This document shows positions 26,606 to 35,240 of a stretch of 64,000 nucleotides of DNA, one piece after another (within the stretch, counting starts at the first letter, position 1; each line of letters opens with the position of its first letter). Position numbers and translations under genes: made by a program. Origin of the DNA: Sorangium aterium (GTDB taxonomy: Bacteria > Myxococcota_A > Polyangia > Polyangiales > Polyangiaceae); NCBI RefSeq assembly GCF_028368935.1, contig NZ_JAQNDK010000002.1:124001-188000 (forward strand). The letters are read 5' to 3'. Below the pieces are notes generated by a model. The model was given only the letters and a program-made list of their open reading frames with translations. It was not told where the DNA came from and made no database searches.

Positions 26606-26713
26606 TCCAGCGGCGCGCACCCGGCAGGCGCGGGGCAGCAGGCCCAGCCGTCGGTCGACGCTTCGCGCGCTCTGCGCGCTTTGCGCGAGCTGCGAGCTTT
26701 GCCATGAGCGCGC

Positions 26714-28363
26714 ATGCCGCTATCAGAGAGGTCGTTCCTCCGAACCCGGCGCGCTGCCACGGACGAGCGGGCGCCGAGCTGGGCGAGGGCGGTACGACAG
26801 GGGGCAGACAACACCGTGCGGCTCGGGATCCGGCTTCAGCTCTTGTTCGCGATCGGCGCGCTGCTCCTCCTGGCGTTCGTGCCGCTCTTCTTCGCCGTGG
26901 CGAGCCTCACGCGGGCCACGATGAGCGGCGCGCGCGCGTCGAGCGCCCGCGCGATCGGCCGCGCCATCGCCGGGCACGTGGCCGCGGCGCGGACGACGCG
27001 GTCCGCCCCGGAGCTCTCGCTCCTGCTCGAGGCGCAGGTCGGCCCGGACGGGGCGTCGGCGATCGGCGTCTACGACGCGGCGGGGGCGCTCTCGGGCCGC
27101 GCCGGGGAGCCAGAGATCGCGGCGGCGCTGCCGGCCTCGGTGGAGGCCGGCACGGAGGTGCTGAAGACGGTGCGGACGGCGCGCGGCGATGCGCTCCTGG
27201 TGGTCGTCCCGGAGCCTGCGCGCGAGGCGGCGCCTCTCGCGGAGCCGGCGCCCGCGGCGTCGACGGGCTCCGTGGCCGTGCTGGTGCCGACCGACCCGTC
27301 GACGGTGGCCGCCGCGCCGCTCGTGCGGATCGTGGCGCTCTACACGGGCATCGTGGCGCTGGCGCTGCTCGTGTTCGCGTACATCTCCATGACGCACCTC
27401 GTGGTGCGGCCGATCGACGCGGTGTCGCAGGCCGCGCGCCGCGTGGCGGGCGGGGCGCGCGACCTGGAGGTGCCGCGGGCCGGCGCGCGGGAGCTCGCGG
27501 AGCTCGGCGCGAGCCTCGCGCTCATGACGGGCCGCCTCCGCGCCGACGAGGAGTCGCTGCGGGCGAAGATCGCCGAGGTCGAGCGCTACGCGGCGGACCT
27601 GAAGAGCGCGCAGGAGCGGCTGGTCCGCTCGGAGCGGCTCGCGTCCGTGGGGCGCCTGGCGGCGGGGCTCGCGCACGAGATCGGCAACCCGCTCGCGGCG
27701 ATCCTCGGCCTGCAGGATCTGCTGCTCGCCGGGGGCCTCACGCCGGCCGAGGAGCGCGATTTCGTCGAGCGGATGAAGCGGGAGACGGAGCGGATCCACA
27801 AGATCCTGCGCGACCTGCTCGACTTCGCCCGGCCCGCGGCGCGCGGCGCGGCCGAGGCCGGCGACGATGGAGAGGCAGGGCGCCACCCCTCCGGGTCGGT
27901 CGCGGAGGCGATCGACGATGTCGTCTCGCTCGTGGCGCCGCAGAGGGCGTTCCGCGCGATCGAGCTCGAGCGGGACGTCGCGCCCGACGTTCCGGCCGTG
28001 CCGCTCGCGCACGGGCAGCTCGTGCAGGTGCTCCTGAACCTGCTCCTGAACGCGGCCGACGCGGTCCCGCGCGTCGGGGGGCGCGTGGCGGTGCGCGCGT
28101 CGCGGGGCGCGTGCGGGGGCGCGCGGATCGAGGTCGAGGACAACGGGCCGGGGATCGCCGAGGAGGTCCGCGAGACGCTGTTCGAGCCGTTCATCACGAC
28201 CAAGGAGGTCGGCGAGGGGACGGGGCTCGGGCTCGCTGTGTGCCGGGGGCTCGTCGAGGCGGCCGGCGGCTCGATCGGGGTCGAGCGAGGCGCGGACGGC
28301 GGGGCGCGGTTCGTGGTGCTGCTGCCGGGCGCAGCGCAGCGCGAGGCGAGCGAGCCGCGGTAA
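26714..28363 (+). CDS. Membrane sensor histidine kinase (HAMP-HisKA-HATPase)
   Basis: A 549-aa two-component sensor. Membrane span 1 (LLFAIGALLLLAFVPLFF) lies near residues 42-60. A variable periplasmic part of about 160 residues follows, then span 2 (IVALYTGIVALALLVFAYIS), a HAMP linker, and a coiled segment. HisKA has the phospho-acceptor in LAHEIGNPLAAILG. HATPase boxes follow: N box LLNLLLNAADAV, G1 VEDNGPGI, F box FEPFITTKE, G2 GTGLGLAVC. The H box and ATP fold are of the NtrB/PilS class, whose partners are often sigma-54 activators. No response regulator lies next to it, so it is an orphan. Confidence 0.92.
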   Translation: MPLSERSFLRTRRAATDERAPSWARAVRQGADNTVRLGIRLQLLFAIGALLLLAFVPLFFAVASLTRATMSGARASSARAIGRAIAGHVAAARTTRSAPELSLLLEAQVGPDGASAIGVYDAAGALSGRAGEPEIAAALPASVEAGTEVLKTVRTARGDALLVVVPEPAREAAPLAEPAPAASTGSVAVLVPTDPSTVAAAPLVRIVALYTGIVALALLVFAYISMTHLVVRPIDAVSQAARRVAGGARDLEVPRAGARELAELGASLALMTGRLRADEESLRAKIAEVERYAADLKSAQERLVRSERLASVGRLAAGLAHEIGNPLAAILGLQDLLLAGGLTPAEERDFVERMKRETERIHKILRDLLDFARPAARGAAEAGDDGEAGRHPSGSVAEAIDDVVSLVAPQRAFRAIELERDVAPDVPAVPLAHGQLVQVLLNLLLNAADAVPRVGGRVAVRASRGACGGARIEVEDNGPGIAEEVRETLFEPFITTKEVGEGTGLGLAVCRGLVEAAGGSIGVERGADGGARFVVLLPGAAQREASEPR

Positions 28364-28387
28364 GGCCACGCTGGCCCACGTCGGCTT

Positions 28388-28422
28388 GCGTCAGTTCACG
28401 TCAGTTCGCGTCAGTTCACGTC
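28388..28422. repeat. 10-bp tandem repeat CGTCAGTTCA/G
   Basis: Three and a half copies of a decamer lie between two convergent genes and run into the last codons of the SirB1-like gene. Confidence 0.6.
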
Positions 28423-29166
28423 CCGCCCTGCAGACGGCCAGGGGCGCTCGCCGCCGATCTGATCGAGCTCCTTCCGAAGCTCGTCGGTCGGCGCGAGCAC
28501 CTGCATCCGCTCGAGCACGCTGCGCAGCCGCGACGCGTCCGAGCGGCTCGAGTAGATCGACCGCAGGTTGTTCAGCATGCGCACCAGGATCTGCCGCTTC
28601 TGCGCGGGCACGAGCAGCCGCGGATCCGGATCGCGCGTGGTGCCCGTGGCGCGGGTGTGCAGCGCGCGCAGATCGTCCCGGCCGAGCAGGCGGCCCTCGA
28701 ACGGGTCGATGAGCAGCACGCCGCCGCGGACCGGCGTCCTCACCAGGAAATGGCCCGGGAACGAGACGCCCTGGGCCTCGAGGCCCGCGCGCCAGCACAC
28801 CTCGAGGAGGACGACGCCCAGCGTGATGGGGATGCCCGTCCGGCGATCCAGGACCTCGTGCAGGTAGCTGTTCTTCGGGTCGTAGTAGTCCCCGGAGTTG
28901 CCGTGGAACCCGAGGTCGCCGTAGAACCAGCGGAGCAGCTGCTCGATGGGGCCGCTGCCCGGCGTCGCCTCCGCGGCGCGCAGGGGGCGATCGACCGCGC
29001 GCCGCGCCTCGCCGCCGAGCCGGTCGAGCACGCCGAGGTAGTGCGGGATGTCGAGCCCCGGGTACGCGGCGTCGTCGATCAGGAGCGCCGCCTCGGCGAG
29101 GTCGAGCTCGTCCTCCGGTCTCCCGGCGATATGCGCAAAGAGCGTCAGACTCACCGGCGCGGCCAT
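28411..29166 (-). CDS. SirB1/transglutaminase-like protein
   Basis: A 251-aa soluble protein, ATG 29166. It matches the SirB1 family: an N-terminal helical part, then NSGDYYDPKNSYLHEVLDR, RTGIPITLGVVLLEVCWRAG, GVSFPGHFLVR and LIDPFEGRLL. These carry the Cys (LLEVCWR), His (PGHF) and Asp (IDPF) positions of a transglutaminase-like core. A C-terminal TPR-like segment (RMLNNLRSIYSSRSD) is also typical. The biochemical function of the family is not settled. It is the last gene of a minus-strand operon behind the deacetylase (34-bp gap). Confidence 0.85.
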   Translation of the reverse strand: MAAPVSLTLFAHIAGRPEDELDLAEAALLIDDAAYPGLDIPHYLGVLDRLGGEARRAVDRPLRAAEATPGSGPIEQLLRWFYGDLGFHGNSGDYYDPKNSYLHEVLDRRTGIPITLGVVLLEVCWRAGLEAQGVSFPGHFLVRTPVRGGVLLIDPFEGRLLGRDDLRALHTRATGTTRDPDPRLLVPAQKRQILVRMLNNLRSIYSSRSDASRLRSVLERMQVLAPTDELRKELDQIGGERPWPSAGRDVN

Positions 29167-29200
29167 TGGACCGAGCGTAGCGCCACCCGATGGAGGTGGT

Positions 29201-30001
29201 CTAGGCGTCCCGGTCGCCGTCGTCGAGCCACGCGTCGACGCGGACCCCGACCAGGTTGCGCTTCTCCATCGCCGCCAGGATGCGCGGGAGCGCCAGGGGC
29301 CCCGCGGGGGCGTGGTCGTCGCGCTCGGCCGCGTCGTGGAGCAGCACGATGGCCCCGTCGCGGAGCCCCGGGATGATCCGCCCCGCCACCCGCCCGGGGT
29401 CCGCCCCGGGGAGCCCGTCGAACCCCCGCACCGACCAGCCGATTACGTCGAGGTCGAGCGCGTCCACCACGCGGGCGATGCGCGGGCTCGTGTGGCCGAC
29501 GGGCGGCCTGAAGAAGGTGGGGCGGGCGCCGGTGATCCGCTCGATGACGTCGAGCCCCTGCCGGAGGTCGCGCTCGACCCGGCGGGCCGAGCGCAGCGAG
29601 AAGAGCCGGTCGTGCGCGTGGCTGTGCAGGCCGATGGCGTGGCCCCGCGCCGCGATCTCGCGGACGAGCTCCGGGTGGGCCTCGGCCTTGCGGCCGATGA
29701 CGAAGAACGTCGCCTTCACGCCCGCCTCGTCGAGGAGCGCGAGGACCGCCGGCGTGTGCTCCGGGCTCGGCCCGTCGTCGAAGGTCAGCGCCACGCCCCG
29801 CGCGCCGGGCGGGCCGCGCTTCACGACGTCGACGAACATGCCGAGCCCGAGGAAGAAGACCCCGCACAGGATGAGGGCGACGTAGCCGGCGATGGCCGCG
29901 CACGCGACCGCGATGGGCACCGGCGCGACGAGCAGCGAGCGCGCGACCAGCGCGAGCGCGCCCAGCGACGCGGCATAGAGGAGGGCCCGCGCGAACGGCA
30001 C
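29201..30001 (-). CDS. NodB-type polysaccharide deacetylase, membrane-anchored
   Basis: A 266-aa protein from GTG 30001, three bases after the upstream gene's stop. Two N-terminal hydrophobic spans anchor it. The NodB domain then shows VALTFDDGPSPEHT (catalytic and metal Asp), HSHAHD (metal His pair), RPPVGHTS, and a late LLHDAAE. These are the canonical motifs of metal-dependent carbohydrate N- or O-deacetylases, which act on peptidoglycan, chitin oligomers or exopolysaccharide. Substrate specificity cannot be told from sequence. Tight spacing places it in an operon with the membrane protein before it and the SirB1-like gene after it. Confidence 0.9.
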   Translation of the reverse strand: MPFARALLYAASLGALALVARSLLVAPVPIAVACAAIAGYVALILCGVFFLGLGMFVDVVKRGPPGARGVALTFDDGPSPEHTPAVLALLDEAGVKATFFVIGRKAEAHPELVREIAARGHAIGLHSHAHDRLFSLRSARRVERDLRQGLDVIERITGARPTFFRPPVGHTSPRIARVVDALDLDVIGWSVRGFDGLPGADPGRVAGRIIPGLRDGAIVLLHDAAERDDHAPAGPLALPRILAAMEKRNLVGVRVDAWLDDGDRDA

Positions 30002-30004
30002 GGG

Positions 30005-30574
30005 TTACTTCTTCGCGCGCTTCTTTTCGGGCTCGACCTCGAGGTCGTCGTCGAGCTCGTCCGCCGCGGCGGAGGCGGCGATGCGCTTGTTGTTGCCCCC
30101 GGCCGCCGCCTTCACCGCCGGCTTCGCGCCCGGCTTCTCCTCGTCCGAGGGGTCGTTGTCGGCCTCGTAGAAGCCGCCGAGGAGCGCGGCGATCGCGGCG
30201 AGCGACGTGATCGCCAGGCCGCCGAACGTCCCGGTGCTCCCCGCGGCCTCGCCGAGCGACAGGTTCGCGCCCCCGAGCTCGCCGAGCGGCACAGGCACCG
30301 GCACCGTGAGCCACCTGCGCGCGGCGTACATCAGGCCAGCGCCGAGCAGCGCTCCGACGAAGGCCTTCATCCCCGCCTCGATCTTCGCGTCCTTCGCCCA
30401 GATGGGCTTGCCCGCGATCAGCCCCACGAGGACCCCGGCGAGCGCCGCGGCCACGTAAGCGATGATCGCCACCGGCGCGGCGAAGCCGAGCTTCGCCAGC
30501 GCGAAGCCCAGCAGGCCCCCCACGATGAGCCCCTTCACAACCCCGAGGATCAGGCGACCCAGCATCAGATCCAT
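30005..30574 (-). CDS. Small membrane protein with charged C-terminal tail
   Basis: About 190 aa with three or four hydrophobic helices (LILGVVKGLIVGGLLGFALA, IIAYVAAALAGVLVGLI, MKAFVGALLGAGLMYAA, AITSLAAIAALLGGF). A hydrophilic tail rich in Asp, Glu and Lys ends in EPEKKRAKK. ATGs at 30574 and 30565 are both plausible; AAGGA is better spaced for the second, and a GTG at 30583 is also in frame. No family was recognised. It is first in the operon with the NodB deacetylase. Confidence 0.7.
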   Translation of the reverse strand: MDLMLGRLILGVVKGLIVGGLLGFALAKLGFAAPVAIIAYVAAALAGVLVGLIAGKPIWAKDAKIEAGMKAFVGALLGAGLMYAARRWLTVPVPVPLGELGGANLSLGEAAGSTGTFGGLAITSLAAIAALLGGFYEADNDPSDEEKPGAKPAVKAAAGGNNKRIAASAAADELDDDLEVEPEKKRAKK

Positions 30575-30650
30575 CCTTGGCACGACGCGGGGCGCCGTTC
30601 AACATGGCGCGGCGCCATGGCGCCGTTGAAACGCGGCCCCGCGCGGTCGC

Positions 30651-30737
30651 GTTCCGCGTCGTTCCGCGTCGTTCCGCGTCGTTCCGCGTCGTTCCGCGTC
30701 GTTCCGCGTCGTTCCGCGTCGTTCCGCGTCGTTCCGC
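30651..30737. repeat. 10-bp satellite GTTCCGCGTC, 8.7 copies
   Basis: Eight perfect tandem decamers plus GTTCCGC lie between divergent genes. They are flanked on both sides by GC-rich GCGCGACCGCGCGGCGCC-like blocks (one in reverse orientation), which could fold. Perfect copies imply recent slippage or selection. Confidence 0.9.
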
Positions 30738-30920
30738 AGGGCGCCGCGTTGTGAGCGCGACCGCGCGGCGCCATCGGGCCGCGCCAGGAGAGCGACCGCG
30801 CGGCGCCCCCTGTGGTAGACGGCCCCCACCGCCCGGGTAGCCCGCTCCTCCTCGACAACGCGCTCGGCCCTGCCGCGCGCCGCGCCCCTCGCCACAGCCT
30901 GACCCGGACTCCGACCGGCC

Positions 30921-32408
30921 GTGCTCTTCAATACCCTCCGTTACGCCGAGTTCTTCGCCGCCGTCTTCGTCGGATCGTGGGCGCTCGTGCGGTACGCCGG
31001 CGCCTGGCCGCGCCTCGTGTTCCTGCTGCTCGTCAGCTACGGGTTCTACGCGGCCTGGGACTGGCGCTACCTGCCGCTCATCTTCGCCTCGTCCACCGTC
31101 GACTTCTTCCTCGCCCGCGCGATCGCCCGCGAGGAGCGGCCCCGGGCGCGGCGCGCGATGCTCGTCGCCACGGTGGTGCTGAACCTCGGGTTCCTGGGGT
31201 TCTTCAAGTACTGGAACTTCGCGCTCGAGAACGCCGCGGCGCTCCGCGCGCTGCTCACGGGCGAGCCGGCGAGCGTGGGCCACGCGTTCCGGGTGCTCCT
31301 GCCGCCGGTCGGCATCTCGTTCTTCACGTTCGAGTCGATGAGCTACGTCGTCGATGTGTACCGGGGCGAGCTCCCGCCCCACAAGAGCTACCTCCGCTAC
31401 CTGCTCTTCGTCGCCTTCTTCCCGCACCTCGTCGCCGGGCCCATCGTGCGCCCGCGGGACCTGCTCCCGCAGTTCGAGCGCGCCCCGAGCCTCACCCTCG
31501 AGGAGGGCGGGGCGGCGCTGTTCCTCGTCGCGATCGGCCTCGTGAAGAAGGTCGTGCTCTCCGACCAGCTCGCGCTCAACCTCGTCGACCGCGTGTTCGA
31601 GCGCCCGGAGAACTACTCGGCCCTGGAGGTCCTCGCGGGCGTCTACGGCTACGCCGCGCAGATCTACTGCGATTTCTCCGGCTACACCGACATCGCGATC
31701 GGCTCGGCGCTCCTGCTCGGCGTGCGGTTCCCGAAGAACTTCGACGCGCCGTACAAGGCGCACAACCTCGCTGATTTCTGGCGCCGCTGGCACATCTCGC
31801 TCTCCACCTGGCTCCGCGACTACCTGTACATCCCGCTCGGCGGCAACCGCGGCTCCGAGCTGGCGACGTACCGCAACCTGATGATCACGATGCTGCTCGG
31901 CGGCCTCTGGCACGGGGCATCGTGGAACTTCGTCTTCTGGGGCTTCCTCCACGGCCTCGGCCTCGCCGTGACGCGCGCCTTCCAGCGCGCCGTCCAGCGC
32001 CGGCGACCGGCCGGCGAGGGCGAGCGCGATGGCGCGACCGCGAGCTCGCCCCTCGCTTCCTTCCTCGTCCGCTTCCCCGTCCGCGCGCTGTGCGTGCTGC
32101 TGACGTTCCACTACGTCTGCTTCGCGTGGATCTTCTTCCGCGTGCCGACCTTCTCGCAGGCCGTGCTCATCCTGCGGCAGATCGGCACGCTGACGACCTT
32201 CCACCCGAACCTCCCGCCCGTGCTGGTCGCGCTCCTCGGGGTCGCGCTCCTGTCCCATTACGTGCCGGAGCGCCTCTACGAGCGCGCCCGCGGCGCCTTC
32301 ATCGCGGCGCCGGCGCCGGTGCAGGGCGCGCTGCTGTTCCTCGTCGCGATCGGTCTCCACGAGGCGGCGAGCGCGGCCGCGGTCCCGTTCGTATACTTCC
32401 AGTTCTGA
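30921..32408 (+). CDS. MBOAT-family membrane O-acyltransferase (AlgI/DltB-like)
   Basis: A 495-aa integral membrane protein, GTG 30921. It has about ten hydrophobic spans and the MBOAT signatures PPVGISFFTFESMSYVVDVY, HLVAGPIVRP, YCDFSGYTDIAIG, WRRWHISLSTWLRDYLYIPL and GGLWHGASWNF, the last with the catalytic His. This pattern is that of AlgI-type enzymes that move acyl groups to extracellular polysaccharide or wall polymers. The periplasmic AlgX/DltD-type partner usually encoded next door is absent; a foldback and a toxin relic follow instead. The acyl acceptor is unknown. Confidence 0.93.
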   Translation: MLFNTLRYAEFFAAVFVGSWALVRYAGAWPRLVFLLLVSYGFYAAWDWRYLPLIFASSTVDFFLARAIAREERPRARRAMLVATVVLNLGFLGFFKYWNFALENAAALRALLTGEPASVGHAFRVLLPPVGISFFTFESMSYVVDVYRGELPPHKSYLRYLLFVAFFPHLVAGPIVRPRDLLPQFERAPSLTLEEGGAALFLVAIGLVKKVVLSDQLALNLVDRVFERPENYSALEVLAGVYGYAAQIYCDFSGYTDIAIGSALLLGVRFPKNFDAPYKAHNLADFWRRWHISLSTWLRDYLYIPLGGNRGSELATYRNLMITMLLGGLWHGASWNFVFWGFLHGLGLAVTRAFQRAVQRRRPAGEGERDGATASSPLASFLVRFPVRALCVLLTFHYVCFAWIFFRVPTFSQAVLILRQIGTLTTFHPNLPPVLVALLGVALLSHYVPERLYERARGAFIAAPAPVQGALLFLVAIGLHEAASAAAVPFVYFQF

Positions 32409-32534
32409 GAGCGGCGGTCACCCGCTTCGGATACGGGCCCATCTCGGCGTTTTCGGTGCTCAGCTCCCTTTCGTGCGCTTCCGCGCCGAAAACGCCGATC
32501 TGGACCCGTCTCCTGTGCGGGTGACCGCCGCTCT
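32408..32534. repeat. 127-bp foldback element
   Basis: Perfect 18-bp terminal inverted repeats (AGAGCGGCGGTCACCCGC at 32408-32425 and its complement at 32517-32534) enclose a second, imperfect inverted pair around TCGGCGTTTTCGG. It starts on the last base of the MBOAT stop codon, so it could serve as terminator, but the length suggests a MITE-like element. Confidence 0.75.
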
Positions 32535-32589
32535 GCGGCGCGTGTGCAGAGCGTGCGCGACGGGGCGGAGGGAGCAGGCCGCGATCAAC

Positions 32590-33137
32590 GCAGGTGGGGC
32601 CCCGGCCATAACGATGGATCGAACGTGGCCCGGCCGCGCTCCAGGCATACCGACGCTCGCGCAGCGGCCGGCCCGCGGCGTCCTCGACCGTGATGACCAC
32701 CGGCCGCCCGCCATCGTCCCGCGTGCTGCGGATCGCATAGCCGCCCTCGCGCACGCGCGCCGCCTCGCGGCCCAGGCCGTCCTCCTCGATGCGGATGCGC
32801 TCGACCCCCGCCGCCGACTCGATCGTCATCGACGCGACGCCGCTGCCATGCTCCCGATCGAGCTTGATCTCCCAGCCCGTCGAGTAACGTCGGCCCACCC
32901 AGGTTGCCGCGCGCGTCGTAGACGAACCGCTCCGCCGAGCCGTCCGGACCGGTGATCGCGGTGACCTGACCGCGCGCGTCGTACGCGTATGACGTCCTCG
33001 CGCCGAGCGGATCGATCCGCTCTATGGCACCGGGCTCGGCGCTGCGGGCGTGGTGCATACGCTCACCGCCATGCCGGTCATCCGATGCCCCGACTTCTCG
33101 GTGATCGTGTCCATCCCGAGCGCGGTGACCTTGCTCA
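32590..33137 (-). pseudogene. PAAR-like/RHS toxin relic
   Basis: Minus strand from ATG 33137: SKVTALGMDTITEKSGHRMT, then VCTTPAAPSPVP and a stop. This is like the start of DUF4150-type PAAR proteins that cap type VI secretion spikes. One frame over, the sequence passes straight into RHS text (GARTSYAYDARGQVTAITG, AERFVYDARGNL). After another shift comes RYSTGWEIKLDREHGSG, then GRPLRERRYAW. At least two deletions or frameshifts fused the two ends of a formerly large PAAR-RHS gene. Upstream (33138-33330), a truncated frame AVVVPAGRVVIAGEPVLIRG ends in TGA overlapping this ATG; it may be the remains of a PAAR neighbour. Confidence 0.6.
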
Positions 33138-33339
33138 TGAGCCGGCGAGCGTAGCGGCCTGCTGGAGCGGCGGTCTACGCAACGTGTCGGGTCGACCACG
33201 GCCGCGGATGAGCACGGGCTCGCCCGCGATGACGACGCGCCCCGCCGGCACGACGACCGCACCCGGCCTGGACGAGGATGGCCGCCGCCGACGCAGAGAT
33301 GAGTCGGCGCGATCTCCCGATGTGATCTAGGCTCTCGCC

Positions 33340-33681
33340 GTGCGCCCGCCCCCTCTCGCCGCCCTCGCCCCCCTCGCCGTCCTCCTTGCCGGCGCGCTCT
33401 CGCTGTCATGCAGCGTGGCCAACGTGCCGGCGAACGCGATGCCGATGATCCGGGCGCGCGCCACCTCCGACCTCGACTGCGCCGACAGGGACGTCCGCAT
33501 CGAGGAGCAGCTCGGCGGCCATTTCAAGGCCGTCGGCTGCGGTCGCAAGGCGTACTACCGGGCCGCCTGCGAGGCGCTCCGCTGCGTTGTGAGCGGCGAG
33601 GGCGAGGCGATGGTCCCCTGGAGAGACCGCCCGGATCCGGCCGAGGTCGACCGGCAGCGGGACCGGCTGCCGTTCGAGTAG
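33340..33681 (+). CDS. Small putative lipoprotein
   Basis: A 113-aa exported protein, GTG 33340. The signal peptide PLAALAPLAVLLAGALSLSC ends in lipobox LSC. The mature part contains SDLDCADRDVRIEEQLGGHF, VGCGRKAYYRAAC and LRCVVSGEG; four Cys could form two disulfides. The pattern C-x-C-GCGR..YRA-C recurs in small myxobacterial lipoproteins of unknown role (from memory). It stands apart from its neighbours. Confidence 0.7.
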   Translation: MRPPPLAALAPLAVLLAGALSLSCSVANVPANAMPMIRARATSDLDCADRDVRIEEQLGGHFKAVGCGRKAYYRAACEALRCVVSGEGEAMVPWRDRPDPAEVDRQRDRLPFE

Positions 33682-33876
33682 GCCGGGGCGCATCGGAGGA
33701 GCGCGCTGCGCGCCCGGGCCGATGCGCCCGGCCGGGCCGCCGGCGGCAAGCGGCGGCGGACCGCGGGTTTTCCGGCCTTTTTCGGGCACGCGCGGCCGGG
33801 CTTGGGGTAGCCTGCGCCGTCCCGGGGATCTGCCGCGGGGTTCGGCCATGGCCTACATCACCACCGAGAGCTGTAC

Positions 33877-34284
33877 GTGACGGACACGGAGCAGGCCGAC
33901 ACCGACGCCCGGCCCGAGCCGGATCCGAGCTCGCCGCCGGACGCGCAGGCCGACGCCGAGCCGCGGCGCCCGCCGAAGAAGCGCAGGAAGCGGCGCGACG
34001 AGAAGGCGGCGCCGCCCCCCGGCAACGACGCGCCGGCGGGCCCTCGCGATCCCGAGATCGAGCGCCTCGAGCAGGCGTTCGAGCGCGGCGACTACGCGCT
34101 GGTCCGCGCGGAGGCGGGGCGGCTCGCGAAGGAGGCCGAGCACGATGACGTCCGCCGCGCGGCGCGGGCGCTGCTGCGCCGGATCGACCCCGACCCGCTC
34201 GCCGTCGTCCTGCTCCTTGCGGCCATGGCGCTGCTCGCGTTCCTCGCGCTCTGGTACTGGTCCCACGGCCACGCGGCCCCGTGA
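33877..34284 (+). CDS. Tail-anchored membrane protein
   Basis: A 135-aa protein, GTG 33877. The first 55 residues are disordered and charged (RPPKKRRKRRDEKAA). A helical pair follows (IERLEQAFERGDYALVRAEA), reminiscent of one TPR unit. A single C-terminal span (LAVVLLLAAMALLAFLALWYW) would leave the bulk in the cytoplasm. Co-oriented with the lipoprotein gene 20 bp downstream. Function unknown. Confidence 0.65.
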   Translation: MTDTEQADTDARPEPDPSSPPDAQADAEPRRPPKKRRKRRDEKAAPPPGNDAPAGPRDPEIERLEQAFERGDYALVRAEAGRLAKEAEHDDVRRAARALLRRIDPDPLAVVLLLAAMALLAFLALWYWSHGHAAP

Positions 34285-34303
34285 CGATCGAGGAGGCAGC
34301 GGG

Positions 34304-34987
34304 GTGAACGCCGAGCCCGGACGTCCCTCAGGCCGCCGCCCCGCGCGCTGGCTCGCCGCGCTCGCGCTCGCGCTGATCGCCTGCGGGGGCGCCGCCAGCC
34401 CGGGTCGGCCCGTTGTGTGGGACGCGGCGCCCGACGGGCAGCAGGGCGCTACCTCGGGCACGCGGGCCGAGCGCTACTTCCCGCTCGTCGACGGGCACAT
34501 CTACCACTACGCGACCCTGAGCGAGGGCGGCGAGCAGGGCCTCCTCGTCGCGCGCGTGCACCGCGCGGACGCGCGCAGCGGCGAGCTCCGGTTCCCCTCG
34601 GGGGTGAAGCGCTTCGAGTTCACCGGCGAGGGCGTGATCCGCAGCGACACGGGCGTCTTCGTGCTCAAGGAGCCGATCGCGCCCGGCACCGCGTGGACCG
34701 GCGAGCACGGCGGCCGCGCGCGGATCGCCGCGGTCGACGTGGCGATCGAGGTGCCCGCGGGGCGGTTCACGGGGTGCGTGCAGACCGTGGAGGAGCGCCT
34801 CGGCGACAGGCCGGCGCGCTACGTGTCGACGTTCTGCCCGGACGTCGGCGTGGTCGTGATCGAGGCCGCGGGCGGCGCGAGCTACGAGCGGGCCGAGCTC
34901 AGGAGCTACGCGCCGCCCGTCGACATGGGCCCCGACGGCGTGCGGCGCGCCCCGGCCGAGCCGCCGCCCGGCGCGAGCGCGCCCTGA
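34304..34987 (+). CDS. Putative lipoprotein
   Basis: A 227-aa exported protein; GTG 34304 follows GAGGAGGCAGCGG. The signal peptide WLAALALALIACGG has lipobox-like LIAC. The mature domain is beta-rich: YFPLVDGHIYHYATLSEGG, FEFTGEGVIRSDTGVFVLKE, and GRFTGCVQTVEERLGDRPAR with two Cys (TGC, TFC). The PLVDGxxYxY start followed by EV-AGxFxxCVxVxE is a common architecture of uncharacterised myxobacterial envelope proteins. Probably co-transcribed with the preceding tail-anchored protein. Confidence 0.7.
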   Translation: MNAEPGRPSGRRPARWLAALALALIACGGAASPGRPVVWDAAPDGQQGATSGTRAERYFPLVDGHIYHYATLSEGGEQGLLVARVHRADARSGELRFPSGVKRFEFTGEGVIRSDTGVFVLKEPIAPGTAWTGEHGGRARIAAVDVAIEVPAGRFTGCVQTVEERLGDRPARYVSTFCPDVGVVVIEAAGGASYERAELRSYAPPVDMGPDGVRRAPAEPPPGASAP

Positions 34988-35240
34988 GCGCGCCGCGCAC
35001 GCTCCTCGGTGGAGGCCGCCCGTGCGCGCTCGCCCGGCAAGGCGCGCCGCGCGCGCTCGCCCGGCGGCGCATCACGTTGCTTTTTGCGCAGGCGCGCAAT
35101 CCGTGCGACCCGTGCCAGGCCCTTCCGTTTCCTGGGGGGCGGGAAGTAGACTCCCGGCGCCGCTCGTGGCGCGGGCGCACCGCTTGCTGCGAACACGCCG
35201 CACGAACGCTGCTGGCGGCGCCTCTCGAATCACCAACGAC

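Noticed and set aside
26527..29376. 949-codon plus-strand frame over the histidine kinase and SirB1 genes
   Set aside because: Out of frame with the kinase motifs and antisense to SirB1; Gly/Ala/Arg-only text.
30651..30737. CRISPR array
   Set aside because: Repeats are 10 bp with no spacers; the same applies to the hexamer arrays at 40.7 and 47.5 kb.
29151..32360. Minus-strand open frame of over 1000 codons across the NodB-MBOAT region
   Set aside because: It crosses genes on both strands and a satellite array, has no domain, and the true frames show NodB and MBOAT signatures.
35022..35240. N-terminal extension of tryptophan dioxygenase
   Set aside because: The family begins at the MNYWDY-type start; the extension is low-complexity Arg/Ala text.
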